A DNA stretch of 59,747 bases from Streptomyces albicerus (lineage in GTDB: Bacteria; Actinomycetota; Actinomycetes; Streptomycetales; Streptomycetaceae), in contig NZ_VWMY01000039.1 of the NCBI RefSeq assembly GCF_008905045.1, positions 1-59,747 of the forward strand. Direction: 5' to 3'. Positions 33,439-41,922 of the stretch are shown here, piece by piece. Made by a program: the position numbers and the translations under genes. A model generated the notes under the pieces. That model saw only the letters and a program-made list of their open reading frames with translations. It was not told the origin of the DNA and did no database searches. Position 1 is the first letter of the stretch. Every line of letters starts with the position of its first letter.

Positions 33439-35760
33439 TCACTGGATCAGCTCGATGTGCGGATGGTCCGGGGATACCGGGCAGACGTGCAGCTGCAGAT
33501 CGTAGCCTCGGGCGAGGTCGAGCATGGTCGGGTTGTGCGGTTCGGGATGGGTGGTGGATGACAGAGAGCGGGCTCGGTCCTCGTCGGGAATCCAGTCGGG
33601 ATAGTTGGAGTTCCATTCGCCCGAGGCGATGGTCAGCAGCGGATCCATCTCGGTGCCGCATGAGGGGCAGAGCCGGGGTAGGGGATCGGTGAGGCCCCAA
33701 CGGGTCCATCCACCGACCTTCCAGCCGGGAGCGACGGACATCCTGCCCGTGTAGAGCTCGTTGTAGAAATCCTTCGAGTAGGGCGTGTCAGAGCTGTCCA
33801 GCGGGTACGGCGTGTTGTCAAAGCTGTCCAGAGCGGCGCCGGCCGTCTGCCACCTGCGCCAGTCCTCCAGCTGCCGCTGGAGCTCCTTGCCCAGTTCCAT
33901 GATGTTGGGGTATTCGGTGATCTGCTCCGGCGCGAGCAGGCACGGCTCCGGCAGGTAGCCGGGGAACTGGATCGCGGGCGGCTCGGGGGGTGTGTCGAGG
34001 ATGTCGGTGACTGTGGCGGCGGACCGCCAGAACAGCGCCGTCTCGGGCTGCGCGGGGTGGTCGAAGGGGCACCACAGCACTTGGAGCAGATCTGCCTCGG
34101 CCTGCTTGGGCGGGCGCAGCAAGGGGACGTCGCGTACGTACAACTGGGCCACGGGCAGCATGACGATCGGGCCCTCGGGCCACGGGCGGCCGGCCTTGAT
34201 CCGCTCCTCGATCGCCAGCTCCTCGGGCGTGTACCGGGTCCCCGGGGGATCGCCGCCCGGCCGGTTCGCCACCGCTGCCCGGATGCGTCGCCGCTGCCGC
34301 ACGTCCTCGGGCGAGAGGATCTCGTTCCACCCGTCCCACTCGTGCGGTCCCTCGCAGTGCGGCCACGGCTCGTCGGCGGGCCACAGCAGCGGCCCGCCGA
34401 CGGAGCTGTCGTACGGCGTGGGCGACCCGGGGCGGGGATGCAGCCGGGTCGCCGTGCGTGCCAGCGGGGCCAGTTGCGGGGCGACCGCGGTGACGTCGAC
34501 CAGCCGCGGCGGCGTGGTACGGATACGGAGTGCGGCGGCAATGCTCATTGCCCGCTCGGCGCACACCGACCGGATCTCGTCCAGCAGCTCGGGGTAGTGC
34601 TCGCCGTACGTGTTCAGCGCATGCCACACCGCGTCCAGTGCTGCTATGAGCGGGGCGGGCTTGGCGACGGCGAGCACGGCGGGAAGAGCGAAGTGCGGCT
34701 GTGAGATCCGTCCCGGGGTGCGCGGCGTAACGGCAAGGGGCACCACGACGACCTTGCGCCCTGTGTCCGCGAACGGCGGCGAGACGTACGGCGGCCACTC
34801 CGGAGGTATCGCTTCGAGCACCGTCCTGTCCGGTACACGAGGGTCGGAGCGCAGGGCCTCCCACATCCGGGCCGGGTCGTCGAACGGCGGCGGCAGAGGG
34901 CGTCCCTCTGCCGACTCCGAGAGCGCCTGGGCGACCCACGGCACATCGGTCAGGCCCGCAGCCTCGCAGGCCCGCCGCGCGGCCAGCAATGCCACTGCAC
35001 GCTGGACCTCGGGACCCACGACATCGAGGGCGTGCACCAGGTCGCTGTCGAAGCGGAGCAGACCGAGGACGTTGCTCTCGCGGGCACCGCGCAGCCTCTC
35101 GCTCGGCAGCCGCCCGCCCCACTCCCACTCCTCGTGGTGCAGGCGGCGCCCCTCGGCGGCTTGTTCGGCCCGCTCCTCGGCCGCCCGTTGGAACACCTGG
35201 CGAGTCAGGCGTTCGGCCTCGGCGAGCTGCTCGGGCGTACGCGCCGTCTGGCGCACGTTCCAGTGCAGGTCCCCGGCCATCCGCGAGGTGTGGCGGATCA
35301 CCTCGTCCGGGCGGGGTGGGGCAGGCCAGAACTGCAGGAGGTAGCTGTCCGCCCGGGACTCCCCAGCCACTCTGGTGGAGAGTTCCCGTCCCTCGTCCAT
35401 CCCCCGGGCGCAGTACCGGACCCGGTAGTCGGTTCGAGCGAGACCCAGGTCCCACGCGGCCTCGCCGTCCCCCTGCACCAAACTTGTGCGTTCCGACTCG
35501 GGGCGGAAGGACACCTCCACCACGTCATCCCAGACCGGGTCCAGCACAGGGGCTGCGTCGTGGACTTCCACGACAAAGCCGACGTCGCCCGCGTACAGCC
35601 CGGTGGACAGGACGATCACACCTGGGACCGCAGCCCCGCACAACCCCCCGATCTGGTACGCGCGCGCCTTGGCGAGGTCAGGTCTGGCGCTGTCCGGATC
35701 GCTCTCGACGTAGATCTGACGATCGTGAACACGCACCTCGCCTGCGACCGGCCTACGCAC
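33439..35760 (-). CDS. 773-residue fusion protein with C-terminal DUF1963-like domain
   Basis: Starts at GTG 35760 with GGGGAG six bases upstream. Residues 1-190 form a separate domain (VRVHDRQIYVESDPD, GGLCGAAVPGVIVLSTGLYA, VEVSFRPESE) that I do not recognise. A helical middle part follows (about 190-440). Residues from about 460 resemble DUF1963/YwqG: PYDSSVGGPLLWPADEPWPH, IVMLPVAQLYVRDVPLL, WKVGGWTRWGL, LCPSCGTEMDPLLTIASGEW. No signal peptide. It is intact although surrounded by broken genes. Function unknown; DUF1963 proteins are often paired with polymorphic toxin or defence genes, but no toxin lies nearby. Confidence 0.75.
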   Translation of the reverse strand: MRRPVAGEVRVHDRQIYVESDPDSARPDLAKARAYQIGGLCGAAVPGVIVLSTGLYAGDVGFVVEVHDAAPVLDPVWDDVVEVSFRPESERTSLVQGDGEAAWDLGLARTDYRVRYCARGMDEGRELSTRVAGESRADSYLLQFWPAPPRPDEVIRHTSRMAGDLHWNVRQTARTPEQLAEAERLTRQVFQRAAEERAEQAAEGRRLHHEEWEWGGRLPSERLRGARESNVLGLLRFDSDLVHALDVVGPEVQRAVALLAARRACEAAGLTDVPWVAQALSESAEGRPLPPPFDDPARMWEALRSDPRVPDRTVLEAIPPEWPPYVSPPFADTGRKVVVVPLAVTPRTPGRISQPHFALPAVLAVAKPAPLIAALDAVWHALNTYGEHYPELLDEIRSVCAERAMSIAAALRIRTTPPRLVDVTAVAPQLAPLARTATRLHPRPGSPTPYDSSVGGPLLWPADEPWPHCEGPHEWDGWNEILSPEDVRQRRRIRAAVANRPGGDPPGTRYTPEELAIEERIKAGRPWPEGPIVMLPVAQLYVRDVPLLRPPKQAEADLLQVLWCPFDHPAQPETALFWRSAATVTDILDTPPEPPAIQFPGYLPEPCLLAPEQITEYPNIMELGKELQRQLEDWRRWQTAGAALDSFDNTPYPLDSSDTPYSKDFYNELYTGRMSVAPGWKVGGWTRWGLTDPLPRLCPSCGTEMDPLLTIASGEWNSNYPDWIPDEDRARSLSSTTHPEPHNPTMLDLARGYDLQLHVCPVSPDHPHIELIQ

Positions 35761-35904
35761 AGCACTCCCCTCGTCGAGGACGGCCTCAAAGCCCCTGTCG
35801 GGCAGGCCGTCACGTGCCCCGCATCATGCCGCAGGCCACTGACAACACGGCCGACGACGCCGCGAGGCCGACGGTGACATCGATGATGCGGCCACTGACG
35901 CAAG

Positions 35905-36469
35905 AGGGTGTCGGTCACGATGTGCCGTTTGCGGCCCGGCACCTTCTTGCCGCCGTCGTAACCGCGTGAGGCTGCCGACACCGTCGCGGCGGCCCGCACC
36001 GACTGCGCGTCGATGCCCCCGCCGTGGGCCCTGCCTCGCGGCCCTCCCGTTCACGGACTTCCCGCGCAGCCGGTCGTGGAAGTCTGTGATCAGCCCGCGC
36101 TCGCGCCAGCGGCGGAAGAAGGCGCGGACCCGCCCCCAGCCGGGAAAGTCCGAGGGCATCGCCCGCCACGAGATCCCGCCCGTGACCAGGTGACGGATCA
36201 CGTCCAGCAGCTGCCGGTGACAGTGACCCTCGGGCGATCCGCCCCTCCCCCAAAGCCAGGCCGGCACCGGCAGCAGAGGCCGGACGGCCGCCCATTCCGC
36301 GTCCGACATTGTCGGAGGGATACCGGCGTTCCCGGTCCCGGTGGCCGACCGCGTTGCCGTACGCGTGCGCGAGGTGATCACACGATCGTGCAGCCGCATT
36401 GGACGGGAGGAGTTCGGAGGCGCACAACAACGACATCAGGGCCTCCCGGCACTGCTCGGTTGGATTCAC
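35905..36469 (-). pseudogene. IS5-family transposase, truncated and frameshifted (copy 2)
   Basis: The same transposase as at 32105-33024: MSDAEWAAVRPLLPVPAWLW, GISWRAMPSDFPGWGRVRAF, then in other frames VSAASRGYDGGKKVPGRKRH ending at IVTD near 35908, after which unrelated sequence begins. At least two indels and loss of the last third. The 5' flank (36416-36530) matches the flank of copy 1 (33025-33115), so both keep the same IS end. Confidence 0.85.
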
Positions 36470-36560
36470 ATCCTCGAGCTACCGAGAGGCCCCGTCTTCA
36501 TACGCGTACGACGGGAAGATCACCCCGGCGAAAAACCTGTTCGACCCACACGTTCCATGA

Positions 36561-36580
36561 TCGGTTCAGATACGGCTTCT
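36561..36580 (-). repeat. 20-bp inverted repeat, right copy
   Basis: TCGGTTCAGATACGGCTTCT, the exact reverse complement of 31519-31538. It lies about 30 bp outside the 5' flank of the second IS5 copy. Confidence 0.8.
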
Positions 36581-37131
36581 AATAGTCGCTCTGGATCTGG
36601 CCCTGAAGCGATCATCGGGGCGCCAGGTCGGTCGATTGCAGGGCCGGGACCTGGCAGAACTTCAGAGGGCTACGACCGACGACTTAAACACTGCGGCAGC
36701 CGGTCGGAGAACTCCAGCAACGCCATGGCCAGTCCCCTTGCTCTGGACGTGACCCTCCACCCAAGACCCGCTGATCTACGCCGCCCGGGCACGCGTGTCA
36801 CCCACTCAGGTGATGGTGCAACACCTGGGCACCAACTACCCTTCCGGTTGCGCTGTTGAGCTGCACTTTTGCGATCCTCGGCCGGCGCACCACTCTCCGC
36901 CCCCTAGAGAAGGCACCGGGATGCTCGCGGCTTGGCTGAGCTGGTTCAGTTGCGCGCTCTCGCTCACTTCGGCCTGCGCAGTTCGGCGGGTTGCGCGCCC
37001 AACCGAAGCCGACAGGTTCGCGGATTCCTGAAGGCCCAAGACCGTGAACTGGCTGGCCACCCGGGGCCGAGACGGCGATCGTACGGCCGGTTGAAGCGGC
37101 AAGGGCTCGTAGAGGCTGCGTTCGGGAGGGT
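36581..37131. other. 551-bp stretch without a recognisable gene
   Basis: Lower-GC sequence without sustained coding character in any frame. Its right part precedes the polymerase-like gene and ends in GGGAGGG, the ribosome binding site of that gene. No repeats or motifs identified. Confidence 0.4.
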
Positions 37132-38094
37132 GTGGTGAGGGAGGCGGTCTTCCTCCACGTGAGGCTTCGTCAGGGTGAAGGGCTCGCGGAGCTCCTGGAG
37201 GTGATCGAGCGGTTCACCCCGCTCGCCCAGTCGTTGGCGCCGTCGGCGGCCGTTGCCCAGGTGGGCGGCGCTCTGCGGCTGTTCGGCGTCGGCCCGGTCG
37301 GTCTGGCGCAGCGGCTGCGGCTTCAGGCGGCTGCTCTGTACGGCCTGGGCACGGTCGTGGGGATCGGTCCGTCCTGGAGCGTTGCGGCCATGGCGTCCTC
37401 GCGTACGGGGTCGGGCGGCGTCCTTCACGTGCCGGCGTCCGACACCGCGGATTTCCTCGGGCCGCTTCCAATCGGCGAGTTGTACGGGATCCGGCGGGCG
37501 CAGGCCACGGCGCTCCGTTCCCTGAGGGTCTTGACGATCGGGCAGTTGGCCGTGCTGCCCGGTGCCACGGTGCTGCGGATCTTGGGACGGCCGGGCCGCG
37601 CGCTGCAGGAGCGCGCGCTGGGAGTGGACCATCGGATGGTCGTGCCGGGCCGTGCGGCGGAGACGGTCAGCGTCCGGGCCGACTTCGCCGTGGATGTCCT
37701 GGACGGCTTCGAGGTCCGCTCTGCGGCTCTGCGGCTGGCCGCGGAGCTCGGGGCCCGGCTGCGGGCGGGTGAGCGGGCGGCGCGTTCGATCACGGTGGTG
37801 ATGCGGATGGCTGACCGGACGGAGGTGTCGAAGGCCCGTACGCTGGCTGCTCCTTCGGCGCACACGGACGATCTTCGCCGTGCTGTGTACGGCGTCCTGG
37901 ACGGCTTCGGCTTGCAACGCGCCCGGATACGGCGCCTCACGCTGGTCGCGGAGGCCGTGGACGGAGGGCTCGCCCACACGCAGTTGACACTGGACGGCGC
38001 CCGCGAGGCGCGGCTGCGGGTTGAGCCGGTCATCGACCGGCTCAACGACCGTTACGAACCCGGGACGGTGGGCCCTGCGGCAGCTCTCGCATGA
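37132..38094 (+). CDS. Y-family DNA polymerase-like protein, probably not a polymerase
   Basis: 320 residues. The body matches DinB/ImuB-type proteins: FTPLAQSLAPSAAVAQVGGA, LRLFGVGPVGLAQRLRLQAA, GVGPSWSVAAMAS-like segment, helix-hairpin-helix LPIGELYGIRRAQATALRSL, and a little-finger domain. The N-terminal catalytic Asp motif (D-x-D-x-F-Y) is absent: the protein starts EAVFLHVRLRQGEGLAELLE, and the second acidic motif near residue 35 reads VAQVGGALRLF. This resembles ImuB-like non-catalytic members. Start GTG 37132 or 37135, both near GGGAGGG. A related fragment lies at 51345-51667. Confidence 0.75.
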   Translation: MVREAVFLHVRLRQGEGLAELLEVIERFTPLAQSLAPSAAVAQVGGALRLFGVGPVGLAQRLRLQAAALYGLGTVVGIGPSWSVAAMASSRTGSGGVLHVPASDTADFLGPLPIGELYGIRRAQATALRSLRVLTIGQLAVLPGATVLRILGRPGRALQERALGVDHRMVVPGRAAETVSVRADFAVDVLDGFEVRSAALRLAAELGARLRAGERAARSITVVMRMADRTEVSKARTLAAPSAHTDDLRRAVYGVLDGFGLQRARIRRLTLVAEAVDGGLAHTQLTLDGAREARLRVEPVIDRLNDRYEPGTVGPAAALA

Positions 38095-38307
38095 GGCGAC
38101 TCCCTCCGCTGTCCGGTGTTTCGCGCGTTGCACGTCTGGGACTTCGTTGCAGGCGGGTGCAGAGGTCACGGGCCTGCTCGTCCTGGCGGCAGCCGACGTC
38201 GGCTGCCAGGGCGGGGACCGGCCGGCCGGGAACTGTGGGGCAGGCCCGTCGCGCGAGGGCCGTGGTCCGGCGGAGGTACCGCGACGACGGGCCGACGGTG
38301 CCGTGGG
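38095..38307. other. Spacer after the polymerase-like gene
   Basis: 213 bp without a gene. A leftward frame has a protein-like stretch (GRPVPALAADVGCRQDEQAR) but no start or known family. Confidence 0.3.
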
Positions 38308-38560
38308 TCAGTTCTCGGGTTTCCAGGTGATTTTCACCTTGCCATTGGCGCCGTGGAACGCCCTGCCGAAGGTACCGCCGAGGCCGTCGGCGCCGCCCAG
38401 CTCGCTGGGACCGCCGAGGCCGGGAACAGCCGAGCTGCCGCTGCCGCCCTGCCCGCCGGATTCGGGCGACTCGTCCACGTTGCACGCGTCGTCACTGGTG
38501 CTCGCGCCGCCGCCGGCACCGACGCGACCGTCACCGGTCGGATGGCAGTTGTCGACATGG
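38308..38560 (-). pseudogene. C-terminal fragment of an unknown Gly-rich protein
   Basis: A leftward frame reads DNCHPTGDGRVGAGGGAS, a Gly-rich stretch SSAVPGLGGPSELGGADGLG, and ends RAFHGANGKVKITWKPEN before a stop. The compact end after a Gly-rich linker is typical of an exported protein tail. Its 5' part is replaced at about 38560 by the monooxygenase region on the other strand. Confidence 0.4.
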
Positions 38561-38639
38561 TGGACCAGGAGAAGCCGCGGCCAGGATTTCACTACACGCC
38601 GCACGGCGTGTACGTGCACGGGCTCGGGGGTGAGCCGCA

Positions 38640-39484
38640 TGTCCACAGTGGAGTTCGACGGCCCGCCGCGGCAGGTCGAGCCGCTCACCGTCGAGGAGCT
38701 GCAGGACAGAATCCGGCGGGTGAGCGGCACCGATGTCACGATCACCACGATGTTGTCCGGGACCCGCTGGATCGACACCGCGCGGCAGGCGACCACGTAC
38801 CGGGCCGGCCGGGTCCTGCTGGCCGGGGACGCGGCCCCCCGTGTACGCGCCGGTCGGCGGCCAGGGCCTCAACGTCGGTATCGTCGACGCGGCGAACCTC
38901 GGCTGGAAGCTCGCGGCCGTGGTATGCGGCTGGGCGGCGAGGACATCCTCGACACGTACACCACCGAACGGCATCCGGTCGCGGCGCGCCTGCTGCAGAA
39001 CACCCGGGCCCAGATCGCCCTGATGCGACCCGACCCGCAGACGAGCGCGCTGTGGGAGATGTTCTCCGACCTGATGGACCTCGACGACGCCCACCGGTAC
39101 GTCGCCGACATGCTCGCCGGCATGGACGTCCGGTACGACCTGGGCGACGACCACCGGCTCGTCGGCACCCTGTGCCCGGACATGAAGTTGACGCTGGAGC
39201 GGCCCGACCCGGACGTCGTCACCGCGGTGACCCGGTCGGCGGACCTGCTGCGTGAGGGTCGTGGGCTCCTGCTCGACCTCGTCGACCGCGCGGAGGCCCG
39301 CGACGCCGCGGCCGCGTGGACCGGACGGGTCAACACCGTCACCGCCCGCACGGACCGGGTGGACGTCGACGCGTTGCTCATCCGGCCCGACGGCTGTGTC
39401 GCCTGGGCCTTGCCCACCGGGCAGGACCTCGACGCCACCACGCTGGTGCGTGCGCTGGGCACATGGTTCGGCCAACAGGCCTGA
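38640..39484 (+). pseudogene. FAD-dependent aromatic monooxygenase, truncated and frameshifted
   Basis: Resembles the PgaE/RdmE-type hydroxylases of polyketide pathways. The N-terminal FAD-binding half is missing. FDGPPRQVEPLTVEELQDRI, YRAGRVLLAGDAA, then (another frame) VYAPVGGQGLNVGIVDAANL, then (back) ILDTYTTERHPVAARLLQNT and the thioredoxin-like tail RVDVDALLIRPDGCVAWALP. Two indels near 38838 and 38930. Its last 220 bp and the following spacer recur at 45148-45440. Confidence 0.88.
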
Positions 39485-39554
39485 GCACCGTACTAACAGT
39501 CGTCTCAGGTTCGCTCGGTAGGAAGTAGGCATCCAGATAAGCGATGCAACCCGT
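39264..39554 (+). repeat. 291-bp direct repeat, left copy (monooxygenase 3' end plus spacer)
   Basis: Matches 45148-45440 with roughly 90% identity by eye, in direct orientation. It covers the last 73 codons of the monooxygenase and about 70 bp of non-coding sequence (shared tcgtctcaggttcgct and ggtaggaagtaggcatcc). The intervening 5.6 kb could be lost by recombination. Confidence 0.85.
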
Positions 39555-39570
39555 ATGTAGGAGGCTAGTG

Positions 39571-41718
39571 ATGGCAGTCAACGCAGCGCCGTCCGGGGAA
39601 GCGCCGGCCGGTCGGTTGGCAGGCCGGTGGGTGCCATGGTTGGTGATTGGCTTGTGGCTGGTGCTGGCGGCGGGCATGGTGCCGCTGAGCGGAAAGTTGA
39701 GCTCGGTCACCACCGACAGCGCCGTAGACACCCTGCCGGCCAGTGCCGAGTCCACCAAGGTGGCGGTGCTGGACGACAGTCTCCCCGGCGGTGACAACAA
39801 CACGTTCGTCTTCGTGTACCACCGCGCCGACGGCATGACCGACGCCGACCGCGCGACGGTCGAGCGCCACTACAACACCCTTGCCAAGCGGTACCCGCCG
39901 AAGGCGACGGCGGCGGCCGGCGAGGACGACGAGGGCTCACCGACGAGCCCCTCCACCGACCGCAAGGCGATGATGTTCACCCTCGAGGTGAGCACGGCCT
40001 ACGGCGCACCGGAGGACATCGTCGGCCCGTTACGTGACGCCGCGAAGGACCGCCCCTCCGGCCTGGAACTCGACGTGACCGGCCCGGGCGCGATCGACGG
40101 CGACATGGATGCCGTCTTCGACGGCATCGACGTGCAGGTCCTCCTCACCACCATCGTCGTCGTCACGCTCCTGCTCATCCTCACCTACCGCAGCCCGGTG
40201 TTGTGGATCATCCCGCTGGTGGCCGTTGGCGCGGCCGCACTGACCTCGATGGGGACCGTCTACCTGCTCGTCAAGGGCTTCGGCATCGTGGTCAACGACC
40301 AGAACTCGGCGCTGCTGACGATCCTGGTATTCGGCGTCGGCACGGACTACGCGCTGTTGCTCATCGCTCGATATCGGGAGGCACTGCACCACCATGAGAA
40401 CGTCCGGGTCGCGATGGTCCACGCGCTACGCGGCGCGGCGCCGGCCATCGTCGCGTCCGCGGCCACCGTGGTCGCCGGCCTGCTCTGCCTGCTCGTCGCG
40501 GACCTGAACAGCACCAGCGGGTTGGGCCCGATCGGTGCGGCCGGCATCCTGTGCGCGCTGGTGGCCATGCTGACGCTGTTCCCGGCGGTGCTCGTGGTGC
40601 TCGGCAGGCGGATCTTCTGGCCGGCCATCCCGCGGTTCAGCACGGCCGTGGAGGAGAAGCCGGGGCTGTGGGGACGGCTCGGCACCGCCATCAGCCGCCG
40701 CCGGTGGGTAGCGACGCTCGGCTCGCTCGGAGTCCTCGGCGGGCTCGCCCTCGGGCTGGCGGGCAACACCGGCGCCCTGCGGGAGCAGGACCAGTTCCTG
40801 TCCGCGCCGGAGTCGGTCACCGGCTTCACCGTTCTCCGCCAGCACTTCCCGGAGCTCGGCGGCCAGCCGATGACGATCTTCACGCGGCCGGCGCACCAGG
40901 AGCGGGTGCTCGACATCGTCAAGGACACTCGCGGTGTGGCCCTGGCCATCCCGGAGCAGACCAGCGGTGGCTGGGCCAACATCTCTTTGTTCCCGAAGGA
41001 CGCGCCGGACACCGTCGCAGAGTACGACACGATCAAGCGGGTGCGCACCGCCGTGCACGCGGTGAGCGGGGCGGAGGCGATCGTCGGCGGGCCGAGTGCG
41101 GAGAACCTCGACACCGAGGTGACCACCAAGCGCGACGAGAAGCTAGTGATCCCGCTGGTGCTCGTCGTCGTCCTGATCGTCCTCGGGCTGCTGCTGCGCG
41201 CGATCCTGGCCCCGCTGGTCCTGATGGCCACCGTGATCGTCTCATTCGCCGCAGCCTTCGGCGGCAGCGTGTTCGTCTTCGACACGATCCTCGGGTTCAA
41301 GGGGATCGACTATTCGGTGCCGCTGCTGGCATTCCTGTTCCTGGTGGCTCTCGGCGTCGACTACAACATCTTCCTGGCCAGCCGGGCCCGGGAGGAGACC
41401 GTGCGTCTCGGCACCAGAGAGGGCGTGCTCAAAGCCCTCTCGGCCACCGGTGGCGTCATCACCTCGGCAGGCCTGGTCCTGGCGGCCACGTTCGCGGTCC
41501 TCGCCACACTTCCGCTGGTGATGCTGATCGAGGTCGGGTTCCTGGTCGCCTTCGGCGTGCTGCTCGACGCCCTGCTGGTGCGGTCGGTCCTGGTGCCCGC
41601 CCTCACCTTGCTGATCGGCCGGCGGATCTGGTGGCCGAGCCGGCTGTCCCGTCCAGCGGCGGAGCTGCCGGACGGCCAACAGCCGCTCGCCGACGAGGAG
41701 CCCGCGCTGCAACGGTGA
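39571..41718 (+). CDS. MMPL family transporter
   Basis: 715 residues from ATG 39571 with TAGGAGG upstream. Two repeats of one TM segment, a large extracytoplasmic loop and a five-TM bundle, about twelve TMs in all (WLVIGLWLVLAAGMVPLSG; LLTILVFGVGTDYALLLIAR; LAFLFLVALGVDYNIFLASR). The GTDYALLLIARYRE and GVDYNIFLASRAREE segments are the RND/MMPL proton-relay motifs. Members export lipids or antibiotics. It follows a monooxygenase remnant and faces a two-component system, so a self-resistance or export role is plausible. Confidence 0.93.
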   Translation: MAVNAAPSGEAPAGRLAGRWVPWLVIGLWLVLAAGMVPLSGKLSSVTTDSAVDTLPASAESTKVAVLDDSLPGGDNNTFVFVYHRADGMTDADRATVERHYNTLAKRYPPKATAAAGEDDEGSPTSPSTDRKAMMFTLEVSTAYGAPEDIVGPLRDAAKDRPSGLELDVTGPGAIDGDMDAVFDGIDVQVLLTTIVVVTLLLILTYRSPVLWIIPLVAVGAAALTSMGTVYLLVKGFGIVVNDQNSALLTILVFGVGTDYALLLIARYREALHHHENVRVAMVHALRGAAPAIVASAATVVAGLLCLLVADLNSTSGLGPIGAAGILCALVAMLTLFPAVLVVLGRRIFWPAIPRFSTAVEEKPGLWGRLGTAISRRRWVATLGSLGVLGGLALGLAGNTGALREQDQFLSAPESVTGFTVLRQHFPELGGQPMTIFTRPAHQERVLDIVKDTRGVALAIPEQTSGGWANISLFPKDAPDTVAEYDTIKRVRTAVHAVSGAEAIVGGPSAENLDTEVTTKRDEKLVIPLVLVVVLIVLGLLLRAILAPLVLMATVIVSFAAAFGGSVFVFDTILGFKGIDYSVPLLAFLFLVALGVDYNIFLASRAREETVRLGTREGVLKALSATGGVITSAGLVLAATFAVLATLPLVMLIEVGFLVAFGVLLDALLVRSVLVPALTLLIGRRIWWPSRLSRPAAELPDGQQPLADEEPALQR

Positions 41719-41737
41719 GCGCGGCGGCACGGACGAG

Positions 41738-41775
41738 ATCCGGGACGGGGACCCAGGCCCGTCCCGGATTTTTTT
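41738..41775 (+). terminator. Intrinsic terminator of the MMPL gene
   Basis: ATCCGGGACGGG (41738-41749) pairs perfectly with 41758-41769 and is followed by a run of seven T residues. This is the only classical U-tract terminator noticed in the window. Confidence 0.9.
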
Positions 41776-41922
41776 CATGGGCCCGACAGTCGCCGCCCTT
41801 TGGTCCTGCGCCGTGCGGCCGGGGCTGGGGTCGGCGCACCGTGTCCTGCCCCGACGGTGAGCCGCGCGGGGCCATGCCCGAGGGCCGCCGTCCCTTGTCC
41901 TGCGCCGCGCCGCCGGGGCGGG

